The notes: generated by a model not told the origin, from the letters alone. 64,000 nt of DNA from Crossiella sp. CA-258035 (GCF_030064675.1 NZ_CP116413.1:1087001-1151000); one strand, 5' to 3'. Positions 1-8,407 are shown, numbered from the stretch's first letter. A program made the numbers and translations.

Positions 1-18
1 GCACAGAGAGGTGCTGGG

Positions 19-2379
19 ATGGATGGTGCGGGCGAGGTGACCCGGCGCGGGCTGCTGGGCGGTGCGCTGGCCGGCGTGGCGGGTGTGGTGGCCGCACCCG
101 CCGCCCTGGGCGCACCTGGCCCGGCCGTCCCCGCCGAAGCCGTGGGCAGCGGCTCGGCAGGGGACGGCTGGGTCGGCGGCCCCGACGAGCGCGGCTGGAC
201 CGAGTTCCTGGCCGACAGCGACCTGCGCTGGCGCAGGCTGCCTGCCACCTGGGCCGAGGGCCCGTTCCTCGGCAACGGCTTCCTCGGCTCCGGCATCTAC
301 GCCCCGCCCGGCGGCAACAGCATCCGGTTCAACGTGCAGCACTCCGAGGTGCAGGACCACCGGCCCGAGTTCGGCGCGCTGTTCGGCCTGGCCCGCATCC
401 CGATCGGCCACCTCGCGCTCACCCCGGTCGGCGCGATCACCGGCGTGGACTGGCGGCTGGACCTGGGCAAGGCCGAGCTGCGCGGCACCATCACCACCGC
501 AGCGGGCAGCATCGCCCTGCGCGCTATCGTCCACAGTGGACGGTCGATCCTCGCGGTGGAGCTCGAACCCACCGCGGGTGAGCGCGAGCTGACCTGGACC
601 TTCCACCCGGCCAAGGCGATCAGCCCGCGCACCGACCCGCGCTTCAACAAACCCGCGCCGCCCGGCTTCTTGCCCAACCCGGACCCGGTGCTGGAGCAGC
701 ACGGCGACACCCGGCTCGCGGTGCAGCCGCTGCTGGCCGGCGGCGGCCACGTCACCGCCTGGCGCGAGGTGCGCAGGGGCAGCCGCCGCACCCTGTTCGC
801 CACCGTGGCCTGGGCGCACCCCGGCACGCCACCCAGGGCGAAGGCGCTGCACGCGGTCCGCGCGGTCAGCCCGTCCTTCGACGGCTTCGCCCGCGACCAC
901 CGGCGCTGGTGGCGGGCGTACTACCGCAAGAGCTTCCTGTCCGTGCCGGACGCCCGGTTGCAGAGCTTCTACTGGATCCAGCTCTACAAGATCGCCGCCG
1001 CGGCCCGCGCGGACGCCCCGGTGATGGCCACCACCGGCCCGTGGCTGGAACCGACGCCCTGGCCCGCCACCTGGTGGAACCTGAACGTGCAGCTGGAGTA
1101 CTGGCTGATCCACGGCTCCAACCACCTGGAGCTGGACGCGGTCACCCGCAGCCTGGACCGGCACCGGGACGCGCTGCGCGAGCAGGTGGACGCGGCCTAC
1201 CGGGACGGTTCCTACGGCGTGCCGCGCACCACGGACATGTTCCTGCGCAACGGCTCCGGCACCGGCACCGCGGGCTACGGCATCGGCGTGCCCGGCAGGG
1301 CCGAGCCGACGCCGGAGGTCGGCAACCTGGTGTGGGCGCTGCACAACGTGTGGCTGTCCTACCGGCACACCATGGACGAGCACCTGCTGCGCGAGGTGCT
1401 GTTCCCGCTGCTGCGCGGCGCGGTCCGGTACTACCTGCACTTCCTCACCCCCGGCCCGGACGGCAGGCTGCACCTGCCGTTCACCTTCTCCCCGGAGTAC
1501 GGGGTGAACGCGCCGGACTGCACCTACGACCTGGCCCTGCTGCGCTGGGGCTGCAAGACCCTGCTGGATGCGGCCAAGATCCTGCGGGTGGCCGATCCGA
1601 TGACCGGGCGCTGGCGGGAGGTGCTGGCCAAGCTGGCCGACTACCCGGTGGACGCCAACGGCTACATGATCGGCGCGGGCGCGCCGTTCGCGAAGTCGCA
1701 CCGGCACTACTCGCACCTGTTGCAGGTCTACCCGCTCTACGAGGTCACCTGGGAGCAGCCGGAGCACCGGAAGCTGATCGAGACCTCCCTGGAGCACTGG
1801 ATCAGCTTCGAGGGCGCGTTGCAGGGCTACAGCTTCACCGGCGCGGCCTCGATCTCCGCGCAGATGGGCCGCGGCGAGAAGGCCGAGTTCTACCTGGGTG
1901 AGCTGCTGCGCCGCTTCGTCAAGCCGAACACCATGTACGCCGAGTCCGGCCCGGTGATCGAGACGCCGCTGTCGGCGGCCCAGTCCCTGCACGACATGCT
2001 CTGCCAGAGCTGGGGCGGGGTGATCCGGGTGTTCCCCGCGGTCCCGGCCAGCTGGCGGGAGGCGGTGCTGCACGAGTTCCGCACCGAGGGCGCGTTCCTG
2101 TTGTCCGCCAAGCGATCCGGCGGGGCCACCCAGTGGGTGCGGCTGCGCAGCGAGGCCGGTGCGCCGTGCCTGCTGCGGCCGGGCATCGAGGGCGAACTGG
2201 TGGTCAGGGACCGCTGGGGCCTGCCCAGGCGCTGGCAGGACCTGGGCGGCGGCACCATCGAGATCCCGCTGCGCCGGGGTGAGGAGGTGCTGGTGCACCG
2301 CAAGGGCACGCGTCCGGATCTGGCCATCAGAGCGGTGACGCCCAACACACCGGCCGAACCCTGGGGGTTACCCGCATAA
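19..2379 (+). CDS. Tat-exported GH95-like glycoside hydrolase (alpha-L-fucosidase type)
   Basis: The 786-aa product starts with a twin-arginine signal (TRRGLLGG, then an Ala-rich stretch), so it is probably exported folded and acts on extracellular glycans. The N-terminal beta-sandwich (about residues 75-300) and (alpha/alpha)6 barrel read like family GH95, the alpha-1,2-L-fucosidase/galactosidase family. The paired Asn of that family are visible as WWNLN (N354, N356), the acid as SPE (E493), and the conserved HRHYSHL stretch follows. The ATG at 19 has a purine-rich ribosome site (GAGAGG) 8 nt upstream. It stands alone on this strand and converges with an inhibitor gene across a hairpin row. 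The family is fairly secure; substrate specificity is not readable. Confidence 0.8.
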   Translation: MDGAGEVTRRGLLGGALAGVAGVVAAPAALGAPGPAVPAEAVGSGSAGDGWVGGPDERGWTEFLADSDLRWRRLPATWAEGPFLGNGFLGSGIYAPPGGNSIRFNVQHSEVQDHRPEFGALFGLARIPIGHLALTPVGAITGVDWRLDLGKAELRGTITTAAGSIALRAIVHSGRSILAVELEPTAGERELTWTFHPAKAISPRTDPRFNKPAPPGFLPNPDPVLEQHGDTRLAVQPLLAGGGHVTAWREVRRGSRRTLFATVAWAHPGTPPRAKALHAVRAVSPSFDGFARDHRRWWRAYYRKSFLSVPDARLQSFYWIQLYKIAAAARADAPVMATTGPWLEPTPWPATWWNLNVQLEYWLIHGSNHLELDAVTRSLDRHRDALREQVDAAYRDGSYGVPRTTDMFLRNGSGTGTAGYGIGVPGRAEPTPEVGNLVWALHNVWLSYRHTMDEHLLREVLFPLLRGAVRYYLHFLTPGPDGRLHLPFTFSPEYGVNAPDCTYDLALLRWGCKTLLDAAKILRVADPMTGRWREVLAKLADYPVDANGYMIGAGAPFAKSHRHYSHLLQVYPLYEVTWEQPEHRKLIETSLEHWISFEGALQGYSFTGAASISAQMGRGEKAEFYLGELLRRFVKPNTMYAESGPVIETPLSAAQSLHDMLCQSWGGVIRVFPAVPASWREAVLHEFRTEGAFLLSAKRSGGATQWVRLRSEAGAPCLLRPGIEGELVVRDRWGLPRRWQDLGGGTIEIPLRRGEEVLVHRKGTRPDLAIRAVTPNTPAEPWGLPA

Positions 2380-2467
2380 CGAACCGATGCCGGGTTCACA
2401 GCTTTTTCTCAGACCGCTCACACCAACGCTTCAGCACGGGATGATTGATTGTGAAGTGCGGGGCGAT

Positions 2468-2621
2468 CGGGGCGCCCCGTCCAACTTCCTCCGGCAGCAG
2501 GGGCCGGAGGATGTGTGTCCGGCAGCAGGGGCCGGACACAGGTGCGAGCGGCTCACCTGCTCGCAGTACAGGTGAGCCGCCCGCGCGCGCGTTAGCTCCT
2601 GAGCGCCCGTGCGAACGGGCG
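2468..2621. repeat. Row of five perfect hairpins between convergent genes
   Basis: Five inverted repeats lie back to back: 2468-2479 (CGGGGCGCCCCG), 2487-2511 (9-bp stem TCCTCCGGC), 2515-2539 (9-bp stem GTGTCCGGC), 2548-2580 (12-bp stem GCGGCTCACCTG) and 2604-2621 (7-bp stem with a GCGA tetraloop). The second and third share core and loop (CCGGC, then AGCAGGG, then GCCGG) but differ in the outer stem, with both arms changed together. None has a T-run. They probably end transcription from both flanking genes, but the copy-like structure suggests a mobile or REP-like hairpin family. Confidence 0.75.
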
Positions 2622-2631
2622 GGTGTGCGGG

Positions 2632-3069
2632 TTACGGCAGCGGCAGACCTCGGCCGTCGGCGAAGGTGAACAGGTCACCGGTCTCGGCGAGCATGGTGCA
2701 GCTGTTGGGGAACTTGCCCTGCCAGCTCAGCTCCTTGCCGCGGTAGGTGCCCTTGGCGGTCACCGTGCGCGGGTGGTAGTCGAGCGTGCAGGCGTAGCCG
2801 TCCTTCGGCGCGAGCTTGGCGATGTCGCCGTGCGCGCGGGCCAGCGAACGGCAGGCGCGGGTCGGGCTCGGGTGCGTGCCGAGCGCCGGGTTGCAGCCCA
2901 GGACCGCGGTCTCGTCCGGCAGCAGGGAGTCCTGCTCGCCGTAGGCCACCGACAGCGTCATCGCCGTGACGTCCAGACCGGAGTTGGTCGCCGCGGTGGC
3001 GGCGGGGGTCATCGCGAACAGCGCGGCTGCGGTCAGCGCCGTGCTGGCGAGTAGGTGTGAGGTACGCAT
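2632..3069 (-). CDS. Subtilisin inhibitor-like secreted protein (SSI family, I16)
   Basis: This 145-aa precursor has a Sec signal peptide (MRTSHLLASTALTAAALF, cleavage near ATAA) and the SSI fold signature: LSVAYGE, a CNP..GTHP..AC stretch, ACTLDY, and WQGKFPNSC. All four cysteines of the two SSI disulfides are present. By alignment with CPMVYDP of Streptomyces SSI, the reactive loop is CTLDYHP with Leu at P1, which fits inhibition of subtilisin- or chymotrypsin-like proteases outside the cell. I chose the ATG at 3069 over an upstream in-frame start because the signal peptide begins there. It lies 89 nt downstream of a paralogue on the same strand. Confidence 0.85.
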   Translation of the reverse strand: MRTSHLLASTALTAAALFAMTPAATAATNSGLDVTAMTLSVAYGEQDSLLPDETAVLGCNPALGTHPSPTRACRSLARAHGDIAKLAPKDGYACTLDYHPRTVTAKGTYRGKELSWQGKFPNSCTMLAETGDLFTFADGRGLPLP

Positions 3070-3158
3070 AGTGCGAACCGGTCTACCGGAGTCGCGCCCG
3101 CCCGCCGAGGTCTGCACTGCCGGGTCCGCCGGATCGCGTGACACCCGGTCGTGGATGT

Positions 3159-3548
3159 TCACTCTCCGTTGATGCGGAACAGGTGTCCCGCGCGGGTCGC
3201 GAACTCACAGGGATTGCCGAAGAAGACCTCTTCGTTCACCGGGCGGCCCTGCCAGTGCCCGCGCGCGGTGGCCTTCTTCGGGCTCTCGATGTGGTCGGTG
3301 CAGGCGATCTCGGTGTCGCCGACCTTGCGCACGTCGCCACCGGCCTTGGCCAGCTCGGCGCAGGCGAGTCCGGGCGTGGGGTGCGTGCCCTCGTCCGGGT
3401 TGCAGGTCAGGGTGGCCACGTCCAGCGCGTTCGCGGTCTCGGCGTGCTCCAGGGTCAGCGTGAGCGAGCTCTGCGGCGGCGGGGTGAGCAGGCCGGGGAC
3501 CAGCAGGCCGGTGGCCGCCAGCACGGGCAGGAAGGTGGGGAGGGGCAT
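3159..3548 (-). CDS. Divergent SSI-family protein with abnormal reactive loop
   Basis: This 129-aa precursor has a signal peptide (PVLAATGLLVPGLL) and the same four-cysteine SSI pattern as its neighbour (LTLTLEHAE, CNPDEGTHPTPGLAC, GHWQGRPVNEEVF, NPCEF). The segment where SSI carries its P1 residue reads CTDHIESP, which puts Asp near P1 and adds a residue to the loop. A classical subtilisin inhibitor would not be expected with Asp there. The pair looks like a tandem duplication in which this copy changed specificity or function. The start at ATG 3548 is chosen for its signal peptide; its GAAGG ribosome site is unusually close. Confidence 0.72.
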   Translation of the reverse strand: MPLPTFLPVLAATGLLVPGLLTPPPQSSLTLTLEHAETANALDVATLTCNPDEGTHPTPGLACAELAKAGGDVRKVGDTEIACTDHIESPKKATARGHWQGRPVNEEVFFGNPCEFATRAGHLFRINGE

Positions 3549-3621
3549 GCCTTCGATGGTGCCGCGCCGGGGGTGGCGAAACGCCGCTTCCCCGGCGGGA
3601 CCACCGGATCGTGCCTCGACT

Positions 3622-4377
3622 TCAGTCCACAGTGGACGCGTGGTCACCCAGGGTCGCCACCGCGTCCTTGATGGCCCGCTGAGCCACCGCGAACAGCCCA
3701 GCGCCAAGGGAGATCCGGGCCACGCCGAGCGCGGCCAGCTCCGGCACGGACGGGCCGTCGAAGTAGTAGTGCACGTTCACCGGGCCGGGCACCGCCGAGG
3801 TGAACTCCTTGATCTGCGCGGGATCCCGCAGGCCGATCGGGTATACGCAGTCCGCGCCCGCGGCCAGGTAGGCCCGCCCGCGTTCGATCCCCTCGGCCAG
3901 TTTATCCTGCGGCGCAACGGAATCCCGGATGAAGCAGTCGATCCGGGCGTTCAGCACGAACGGCCGGCCAACGGACTTGACCGCGGTCAGCCACTCGACC
4001 TGCTCGGCCAGCGGCCTGAGCCCGCCGCGGTGGTCGCCGTCCTCCAGGTTGCAGCCGACCGCGCCCGCCGCCAACAGCGCCGAGGTGAACTCCGCGGCGG
4101 AGAGGCCGTAGCCCGCCTCCAGGTCCGCGGTCACCGGCGCGGTGGTGGCGGCCGCGATCGCGGCCACCCCGGCGAAGGCGACCGCGGGCGGCATCGAGTT
4201 GTCATCCGGGTACCCGGCGGCCGCGGCCACGGCGTAGCTCGAGGTGGCGACCACCGGGAAACCCAGGCCCTCAACCAGTCGCGCGGTGGCCGCGTCCCAG
4301 GAGTTGGGCAGCACCAGCGGTTTCCCCGGCACGTGCAGCGACTTCAGCAGCGCGGCCTGCGCGGTGAGGTCACGCAT
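3622..4377 (-). CDS. Isocitrate lyase/PEP mutase family enzyme
   Basis: The 251-aa protein has the PEP mutase/isocitrate lyase TIM-barrel signatures: NSWDAATARLVEGLG near the N terminus, DLEAGYG (metal-binding Asp), NLEDGD, and NARIDCF. The KKCGH active-site loop of true isocitrate lyase is absent, so it is a member of the broad family that makes or breaks C-C or C-P bonds next to a 2-oxoacid. The exact substrate cannot be read. It overlaps the 3' end of the upstream AhpD-like gene by 8 nt, so the two are probably cotranscribed and under the divergent MocR regulator. Confidence 0.8.
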   Translation of the reverse strand: MRDLTAQAALLKSLHVPGKPLVLPNSWDAATARLVEGLGFPVVATSSYAVAAAAGYPDDNSMPPAVAFAGVAAIAAATTAPVTADLEAGYGLSAAEFTSALLAAGAVGCNLEDGDHRGGLRPLAEQVEWLTAVKSVGRPFVLNARIDCFIRDSVAPQDKLAEGIERGRAYLAAGADCVYPIGLRDPAQIKEFTSAVPGPVNVHYYFDGPSVPELAALGVARISLGAGLFAVAQRAIKDAVATLGDHASTVD

Positions 4378-4834
4378 GCGGGTGCTCCACCTTGAACGGC
4401 AGCTCCTGGGTCACGTTCAGCATGTTCCAGGCGTTGATCACCACGATCGCGTACACCACCTTGGCCAGGGTCTCCTCACCGAAGACCCGCAGCGCCTCGG
4501 CGTAGACCTCCTGCGGCACACCGGCGTGGTTGTTGATGCCGGTGACCGCCTCGGTCAGCGCCAGCGCGGCCCGCTCGGCCTCGGTGAACACGCCCGCGGC
4601 CTCCCGCCAGGCGGCCACCAGGCCGAGCCGCTGCTGGGTCTCGCCCATCGCGACCGCGTCCCTGACGTGCATGTCCAGGCAGAAGGCGCAGCCGTTGAGC
4701 TGCGAGGCGCGGATCTTGATCAGCTCGCCGATGGTCTTGTCCAGGCCGGAGTCGGCCACGGTCTGGTTGAAGGCCAGCATGGCCTTGTACCCCGCTGGCC
4801 AGGACTTCCCGAAGAGTGCTCTGTTGTTGCTCAC
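4370..4834 (-). CDS. AhpD-like carboxymuconolactone decarboxylase family protein
   Basis: This 154-aa protein carries the AhpD redox signature GCAFCLDMH (CxxC plus His) within a carboxymuconolactone-decarboxylase fold, so it probably acts as a small thiol peroxidase or alkylhydroperoxide-handling protein. I place the start at GTG 4834 (VSNNRALF). A -10-like TAGGCT at 4842-4847 lies 7 nt upstream and there is no Shine-Dalgarno, which suggests a leaderless mRNA. The longer reading frame to 4963 would run through the operator region and into the divergent regulator. Downstream it overlaps the PEP-mutase-like gene by 8 nt. Confidence 0.8.
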   Translation of the reverse strand: MSNNRALFGKSWPAGYKAMLAFNQTVADSGLDKTIGELIKIRASQLNGCAFCLDMHVRDAVAMGETQQRLGLVAAWREAAGVFTEAERAALALTEAVTGINNHAGVPQEVYAEALRVFGEETLAKVVYAIVVINAWNMLNVTQELPFKVEHPHA

Positions 4835-4841
4835 GGAGATC

Positions 4842-4903
4842 AGCCTAGGTGGAACTGGTCCACAAAACTGGACCAGTGAACGGCAAGTAATCTGGACCAG
4901 TGG
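4842..4903. promoter_or_regulatory. Divergent leaderless promoters with a repeated MocR-type operator
   Basis: The 65 bp between the two divergent starts hold CTGGACCAGTG at 4868-4878, the same sequence again at 4892-4902 (24-bp period), and an inverted half copy AACTGGTCCA at 4853-4862. The second copy overlaps both TAATCT (4888-4893, -10 of the + gene) and its GTG start at 4900. TAGGCT (4842-4847) is the probable -10 of the minus gene. The repeats are visible directly. Binding by the adjacent MocR protein is inferred from position and from how this family autoregulates. Confidence 0.7.
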
Positions 4904-6255
4904 CCGAGCTCCATCTGGACCTGGAACCCGGGCTGACCCGGCACACCGCCATCGGCCGGGCACTGCGCGCGGCGATCAGGGACGGCAGGCTGCGCCCCGG
5001 CGACCCGCTGCCCTCCACCAGGGTGCTGGCCGCCCAGCTCGGTGTGGCCAGGGGCACCGTGGTGGAGGCGTACGCGCAGCTCACCGCCGAGGGCTGGCTG
5101 CGCAGCCGCCAGGGCGCGCCGACCGTGGTGGCCGCCGCCCCCGCCCTGGACCCGCCGACCACGCACCGGCCCGCCGAGCAGGGCCCGCGCTGGGACTTCC
5201 GGCCGGGCGAGCCGGACACCTCGCTGTTCCCCGGCGCCGCCTGGCTGGCCGCGCTGCGCACGGTGCTGCGCAGCGCGCCGGCGGAGGTCTTCCGCTACGG
5301 CGACCAGCGCGGCCGGATCGAGCTGCGCACCGCGCTGGCCGGGTACCTGGCCCGCGCGCGCAAGGTGCTCTGCCCGCCGGAGCGGATCGTGGTCTTCAGC
5401 GGCTTCTCCCCGGCGCTGCGGGTGCTGTGCGAGACCTTCCAGCAGCTCGGCATCGGCGAGCTGCACATGGAGGAGCCCTGCCTGTACCGGCACCGGGACG
5501 TGGTGACCAAGACAGGAATGGGCATCCGGACTGCCCCGGTGGACGGCGAGGGCCTGACGGTGAGCGCGCTGACCGGCCGCGCCGCGCTGGTCACCCCCGC
5601 GCACCAGTACCCGCTGGGCTACACGCTGAGTCCGTTGCGGCGCAAGCAGATCGTGGACTGGGCCCGGCGGGTGGACGGGTACGTGGTGGAGGACGACTAC
5701 GACGGCGAGTACCGGTTCGACCGGCAGCCGGTGGGCGCGCTGCACGAGCTGGACCCGTCCAGGGTGATCTACGGCGGCACCACCTCGAAGCTGCTCGCCC
5801 CCGGCATGCGGCTGGGCTGGCTGGCGCTGCCGGCCCGGCTGGTCGACCCGGTGGTGGACGTGCTGACCAACCAGACCGTGCCCGCGCTGGACCAGCTCGC
5901 GCTGGCCGAGCTGATCACCAGCGGCCGGTTCGACGCGCACATCCGGCGCACCCGCACCGCCTACCGCCGCCGCCGCGAACACCTGGTGACCACCCTGGCC
6001 GACCTGCCCGTCGGCGCGGGCCTGACCGGCATCTCCGCCGGTCTGCACGCGGTCCTGGAGCTGCCGGAAGGCCTGGCCCTGGAGCGGGAGCTGGTCGCCA
6101 GGGGCGCCCGGCGCGGCATCGCGCTGGAGGGCCTGGAGCCGTACTGGCACGGCGAGCCGAGGCGGACGGGCCTGGTGCTGGCCTACAGCCGGGTCCCGGC
6201 CGCCCAGGCCCGCCGCTCGGTGGAAGCCCTGAACAAGCTGCTGCGCGGGAGCTAG
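4900..6255 (+). CDS. MocR-type GntR/aminotransferase fusion regulator
   Basis: The 451-aa protein has an N-terminal winged helix of GntR type (about residues 10-75, with PLPSTRVLAAQLGVARGTV) and a fold-type I aminotransferase domain (about 110-450). The PLP lysine is K297 in GGTTSKLLAPGMRLGW, and the PLP-nitrogen Asp is in EDDYDGEYRF. MocR proteins sense PLP or an amine adduct and usually control a divergent gene; here that is the AhpD-like/PEP-mutase-like operon. The GTG at 4900 is 6 nt after TAATCT with no ribosome site, so it is probably leaderless. Its stop overlaps the stop of the convergent oxidoreductase by 4 nt. Confidence 0.88.
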   Translation: MAELHLDLEPGLTRHTAIGRALRAAIRDGRLRPGDPLPSTRVLAAQLGVARGTVVEAYAQLTAEGWLRSRQGAPTVVAAAPALDPPTTHRPAEQGPRWDFRPGEPDTSLFPGAAWLAALRTVLRSAPAEVFRYGDQRGRIELRTALAGYLARARKVLCPPERIVVFSGFSPALRVLCETFQQLGIGELHMEEPCLYRHRDVVTKTGMGIRTAPVDGEGLTVSALTGRAALVTPAHQYPLGYTLSPLRRKQIVDWARRVDGYVVEDDYDGEYRFDRQPVGALHELDPSRVIYGGTTSKLLAPGMRLGWLALPARLVDPVVDVLTNQTVPALDQLALAELITSGRFDAHIRRTRTAYRRRREHLVTTLADLPVGAGLTGISAGLHAVLELPEGLALERELVARGARRGIALEGLEPYWHGEPRRTGLVLAYSRVPAAQARRSVEALNKLLRGS

Positions 6256-7307
6256 ATCTCGATCACCTGGCCCGAGCGGCTGGAGGCGTAGGCGGCCTCG
6301 ATGATCTCCGCCGTGGTCACTCCGTCCAGCGCGCTCACCGGCGGCGGCGCGCCCTCGGTGAGCGCCTTCACGATGCCCGCGTAGTAGTGCTGGTAGCCGC
6401 CGGGCTCGGTGCGCACCGGCTGGAAGTCGCCGACCGAGCCCACCCGGCCCCAGGCTTCCTCCGGCTCCTCGCCCCAGCCGGGGCCGCCCGGGGTCGCGCC
6501 CTGTTTGAGCAGCTCCTCCTGCGGGTCCATGCCGTGCTTGACGTAGGCGCCGGCGTCGCCGAGCACCCGGAACCGCGGGCCCAGGTCGGCGGCCAGCGCG
6601 CTCATCCACAGCTGGGAGCGCACCCCGCCGTGGTGGGTGAGGGCGAGGAAGGCGTCGTCGTCGGCGACCGCGCCGGCGCGGCGCACGCCGATCTCGGCGT
6701 AGACGTGGACCGGCCGCCCGAACAGCGCCACCGCCTGGTCGATCAGGTGGCTGCCCAGGTCGTGCGTGATGCCGCCGGCGTCGGCCGGGTCCGCGCTTTC
6801 CTTCCAGGCTTTCCAGCTGGTGCTGGGATCGGGCCGCCAGCGTTCGAACCGGGATTCGAACCGGGTCGGATTTCCGATTGCTCCCTCAGTGAGAATTCGC
6901 CGTACGGTAAGGAAATCCCCGTCGTAACGCCGGTTGTGGAACGGCGCGGCCAGCAGCCCCCGGCTCGCGGCCAGGTCGGCCAGCGCGGCGGCATCGGCCG
7001 CGGTGGCCGAGAACGGCTTGTCCACCACCACCGGCAGCCCGTGCCGGAGCGCGGCCGAGGCGTTGGCGTAGTGCTCCCGGTTCGGCGTGGAGATCACCGC
7101 GAGGTCGAACTCGTCGTGGCGTACCAGCAGGTCATCCAGGCTGCGGATGATCTCGGTGTCCGGATACCGCTCGCGCACCGCCTGCTGCCGCTGTGGGTTG
7201 CCGGTGACCACCGCGGCCAGCCGCAGGCCGGGGGTGCTGTCCAGGAAGGGGGCGTGGAAGGCCGAGCCACCCAGCCCGTAACCCACCAAAGCCGCGCGCA
7301 CAGTCAT
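6252..7307 (-). CDS. Gfo/Idh/MocA family NAD(P)-dependent oxidoreductase
   Basis: This 351-aa protein has an N-terminal Rossmann fold (AALVGYGLGGSAFHAPFL, GxGxxG-like), the family motif VDKPFSATAADA (Lys of EKP), and a C-terminal alpha/beta domain with GGITHDLGSHLIDQ, where the family's active-site His lies. Such enzymes oxidise or reduce sugars, inositols or related polyols. A locally AT-richer stretch at about 6840-6930 lies inside the gene without breaking the frame. The start at ATG 7307 lies 6 nt after TAGGCT (7314-7319 on the opposite strand), again suggesting a leaderless transcript. It is monocistronic between convergent and divergent neighbours. Confidence 0.85.
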   Translation of the reverse strand: MTVRAALVGYGLGGSAFHAPFLDSTPGLRLAAVVTGNPQRQQAVRERYPDTEIIRSLDDLLVRHDEFDLAVISTPNREHYANASAALRHGLPVVVDKPFSATAADAAALADLAASRGLLAAPFHNRRYDGDFLTVRRILTEGAIGNPTRFESRFERWRPDPSTSWKAWKESADPADAGGITHDLGSHLIDQAVALFGRPVHVYAEIGVRRAGAVADDDAFLALTHHGGVRSQLWMSALAADLGPRFRVLGDAGAYVKHGMDPQEELLKQGATPGGPGWGEEPEEAWGRVGSVGDFQPVRTEPGGYQHYYAGIVKALTEGAPPPVSALDGVTTAEIIEAAYASSRSGQVIEI

Positions 7308-7313
7308 GTGATC

Positions 7314-7319
7314 AGCCTA
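7314..7319 (-). promoter_or_regulatory. -10 box TAGGCT for leaderless oxidoreductase gene
   Basis: TAGGCT on the minus strand is followed by 6 nt and then the ATG at 7307, with no Shine-Dalgarno between. This matches the TANNNT-gap-start pattern seen repeatedly in this window. Confidence 0.55.
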
Positions 7320-7388
7320 GGAGCCCACGCGTGCCCGCGCCCGCGCGCGGAGAACACGGCTGGTGGTAGGGGCAGGTTTTCTTTCATG

Positions 7389-7410
7389 GGGGAGTTACCT
7401 CCCCTCTTTT
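7389..7410 (+). terminator. Short hairpin with T-run upstream of desaturase
   Basis: GGGGAG (7389-7394), a TTAC loop and CTCCCC (7399-7404) are followed by TCTTTT. This resembles a small intrinsic terminator. It sits between divergently transcribed genes, just before the desaturase promoter, so it may insulate that promoter or attenuate a longer transcript. Confidence 0.45.
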
Positions 7411-7443
7411 GCCCCAGCCCTGGCTTTGCCCAAAATCCCGACC

Positions 7444-7449
7444 TAGCGT
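7444..7449 (+). promoter_or_regulatory. -10 box TAGCGT for desaturase
   Basis: TAGCGT is followed after 7 nt by an in-frame GTG at 7457. The ATG at 7451 is only 1 nt downstream and would lie outside a transcript started from this box. This decides the annotated start. Confidence 0.5.
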
Positions 7450-7456
7450 CATGGTT

Positions 7457-8407
7457 GTGACAGCAACTCTTGAATCCCCGGTGCAGCCCAGTGCCCCCAA
7501 GCCGATGCTCGACGGTGAACGCTCAGCTGCCTCCTACCTGGGCGTCAAGATCTTCGTCATCCTTCCCTTCCTCGCCCTCATCGCCGCGGTCCCGCTGGCC
7601 TGGGGCTGGGGCCTGAGCTGGCTGGACATCGGCCTGGCCATCGGGTTCTACGCGATCAGCGGCCTCGGCGTCACGGTCGGCTACCACCGGCTGTTCACCC
7701 ACGGCTCCTTCCGGGCCAACAAGCCGCTGCGGGTGGCGCTCGCGGTCGCGGGCACCATGGCCGTGCAGGGCTCGCCCACCGACTGGGTGGCCGACCACCG
7801 GCGGCACCACGCCTTCTCCGACAAGGAGGGCGACCCGCACTCGCCGTGGCTCTACGGTGACTCCCCGCTGGCACTGGCCAAGGGCTTCTGGCACGCGCAC
7901 ATGGGCTGGATGTTCGAGCGGGAGAAGACCAACCTGGACCGGTTCGCACCGGACCTGATGGCGGACAAGAGCATCCGCGCGGTCGACCGCCTGCTGGTGC
8001 CGATCACCACGGCCAGCTTCATCCTGCCCGGCATCCTCGGTGGCCTGATCACCTGGTCCTGGTGGGGCGCGCTGACCGCGCTGTTCTGGGCCGGGTTCGT
8101 CCGGGTGTCGTTCCTGCACCACGTGACCTGGTCGGTGAACTCGATCTGCCACATGATCGGCGACCGCCCGTTCAAGTCCAAGGACAAGGCGGCCAACTTC
8201 TGGCCGCTGGCCATCCTCAGCTTCGGCGAGTCCTGGCACAACCTGCACCACGCCGACCCGACCTGCGCCCGCCACGGCGTGCTGCGCGGTCAGCTCGACA
8301 TCTCGGCCCGCACGATCTGGATCTTCGAGAAGCTGGGCTGGGCCACCCAGGTCCGGTGGCCCACCCCGCGCCGCCTGGCCCGGATCACCAAGGGTCAGGA
8401 CGACTGA
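7457..8407 (+). CDS. Membrane acyl-CoA/acyl-lipid delta-9-type fatty acid desaturase
   Basis: The 316-aa integral membrane protein has the three histidine clusters of di-iron desaturases: HRLFTH, HRRHHAFSD and HNLHHAD, spaced as in stearoyl-CoA desaturase-like enzymes. Hydrophobic segments at about residues 30-75 and 185-225 anchor it. It should introduce a double bond into saturated membrane acyl chains using O2 and an electron donor. The GTG start is chosen from the -10 spacing; ATG 7451 adds two residues and remains possible. Its last 23 nt overlap the convergent monooxygenase gene. Confidence 0.88.
   Translation: MTATLESPVQPSAPKPMLDGERSAASYLGVKIFVILPFLALIAAVPLAWGWGLSWLDIGLAIGFYAISGLGVTVGYHRLFTHGSFRANKPLRVALAVAGTMAVQGSPTDWVADHRRHHAFSDKEGDPHSPWLYGDSPLALAKGFWHAHMGWMFEREKTNLDRFAPDLMADKSIRAVDRLLVPITTASFILPGILGGLITWSWWGALTALFWAGFVRVSFLHHVTWSVNSICHMIGDRPFKSKDKAANFWPLAILSFGESWHNLHHADPTCARHGVLRGQLDISARTIWIFEKLGWATQVRWPTPRRLARITKGQDD

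Noticed and set aside
6846-6866. TTCGAACC-like stretch resembling a tRNA T-arm
   Set aside because: It lies inside the oxidoreductase frame, no acceptor or anticodon arms can be folded around it, and the protein is uninterrupted.
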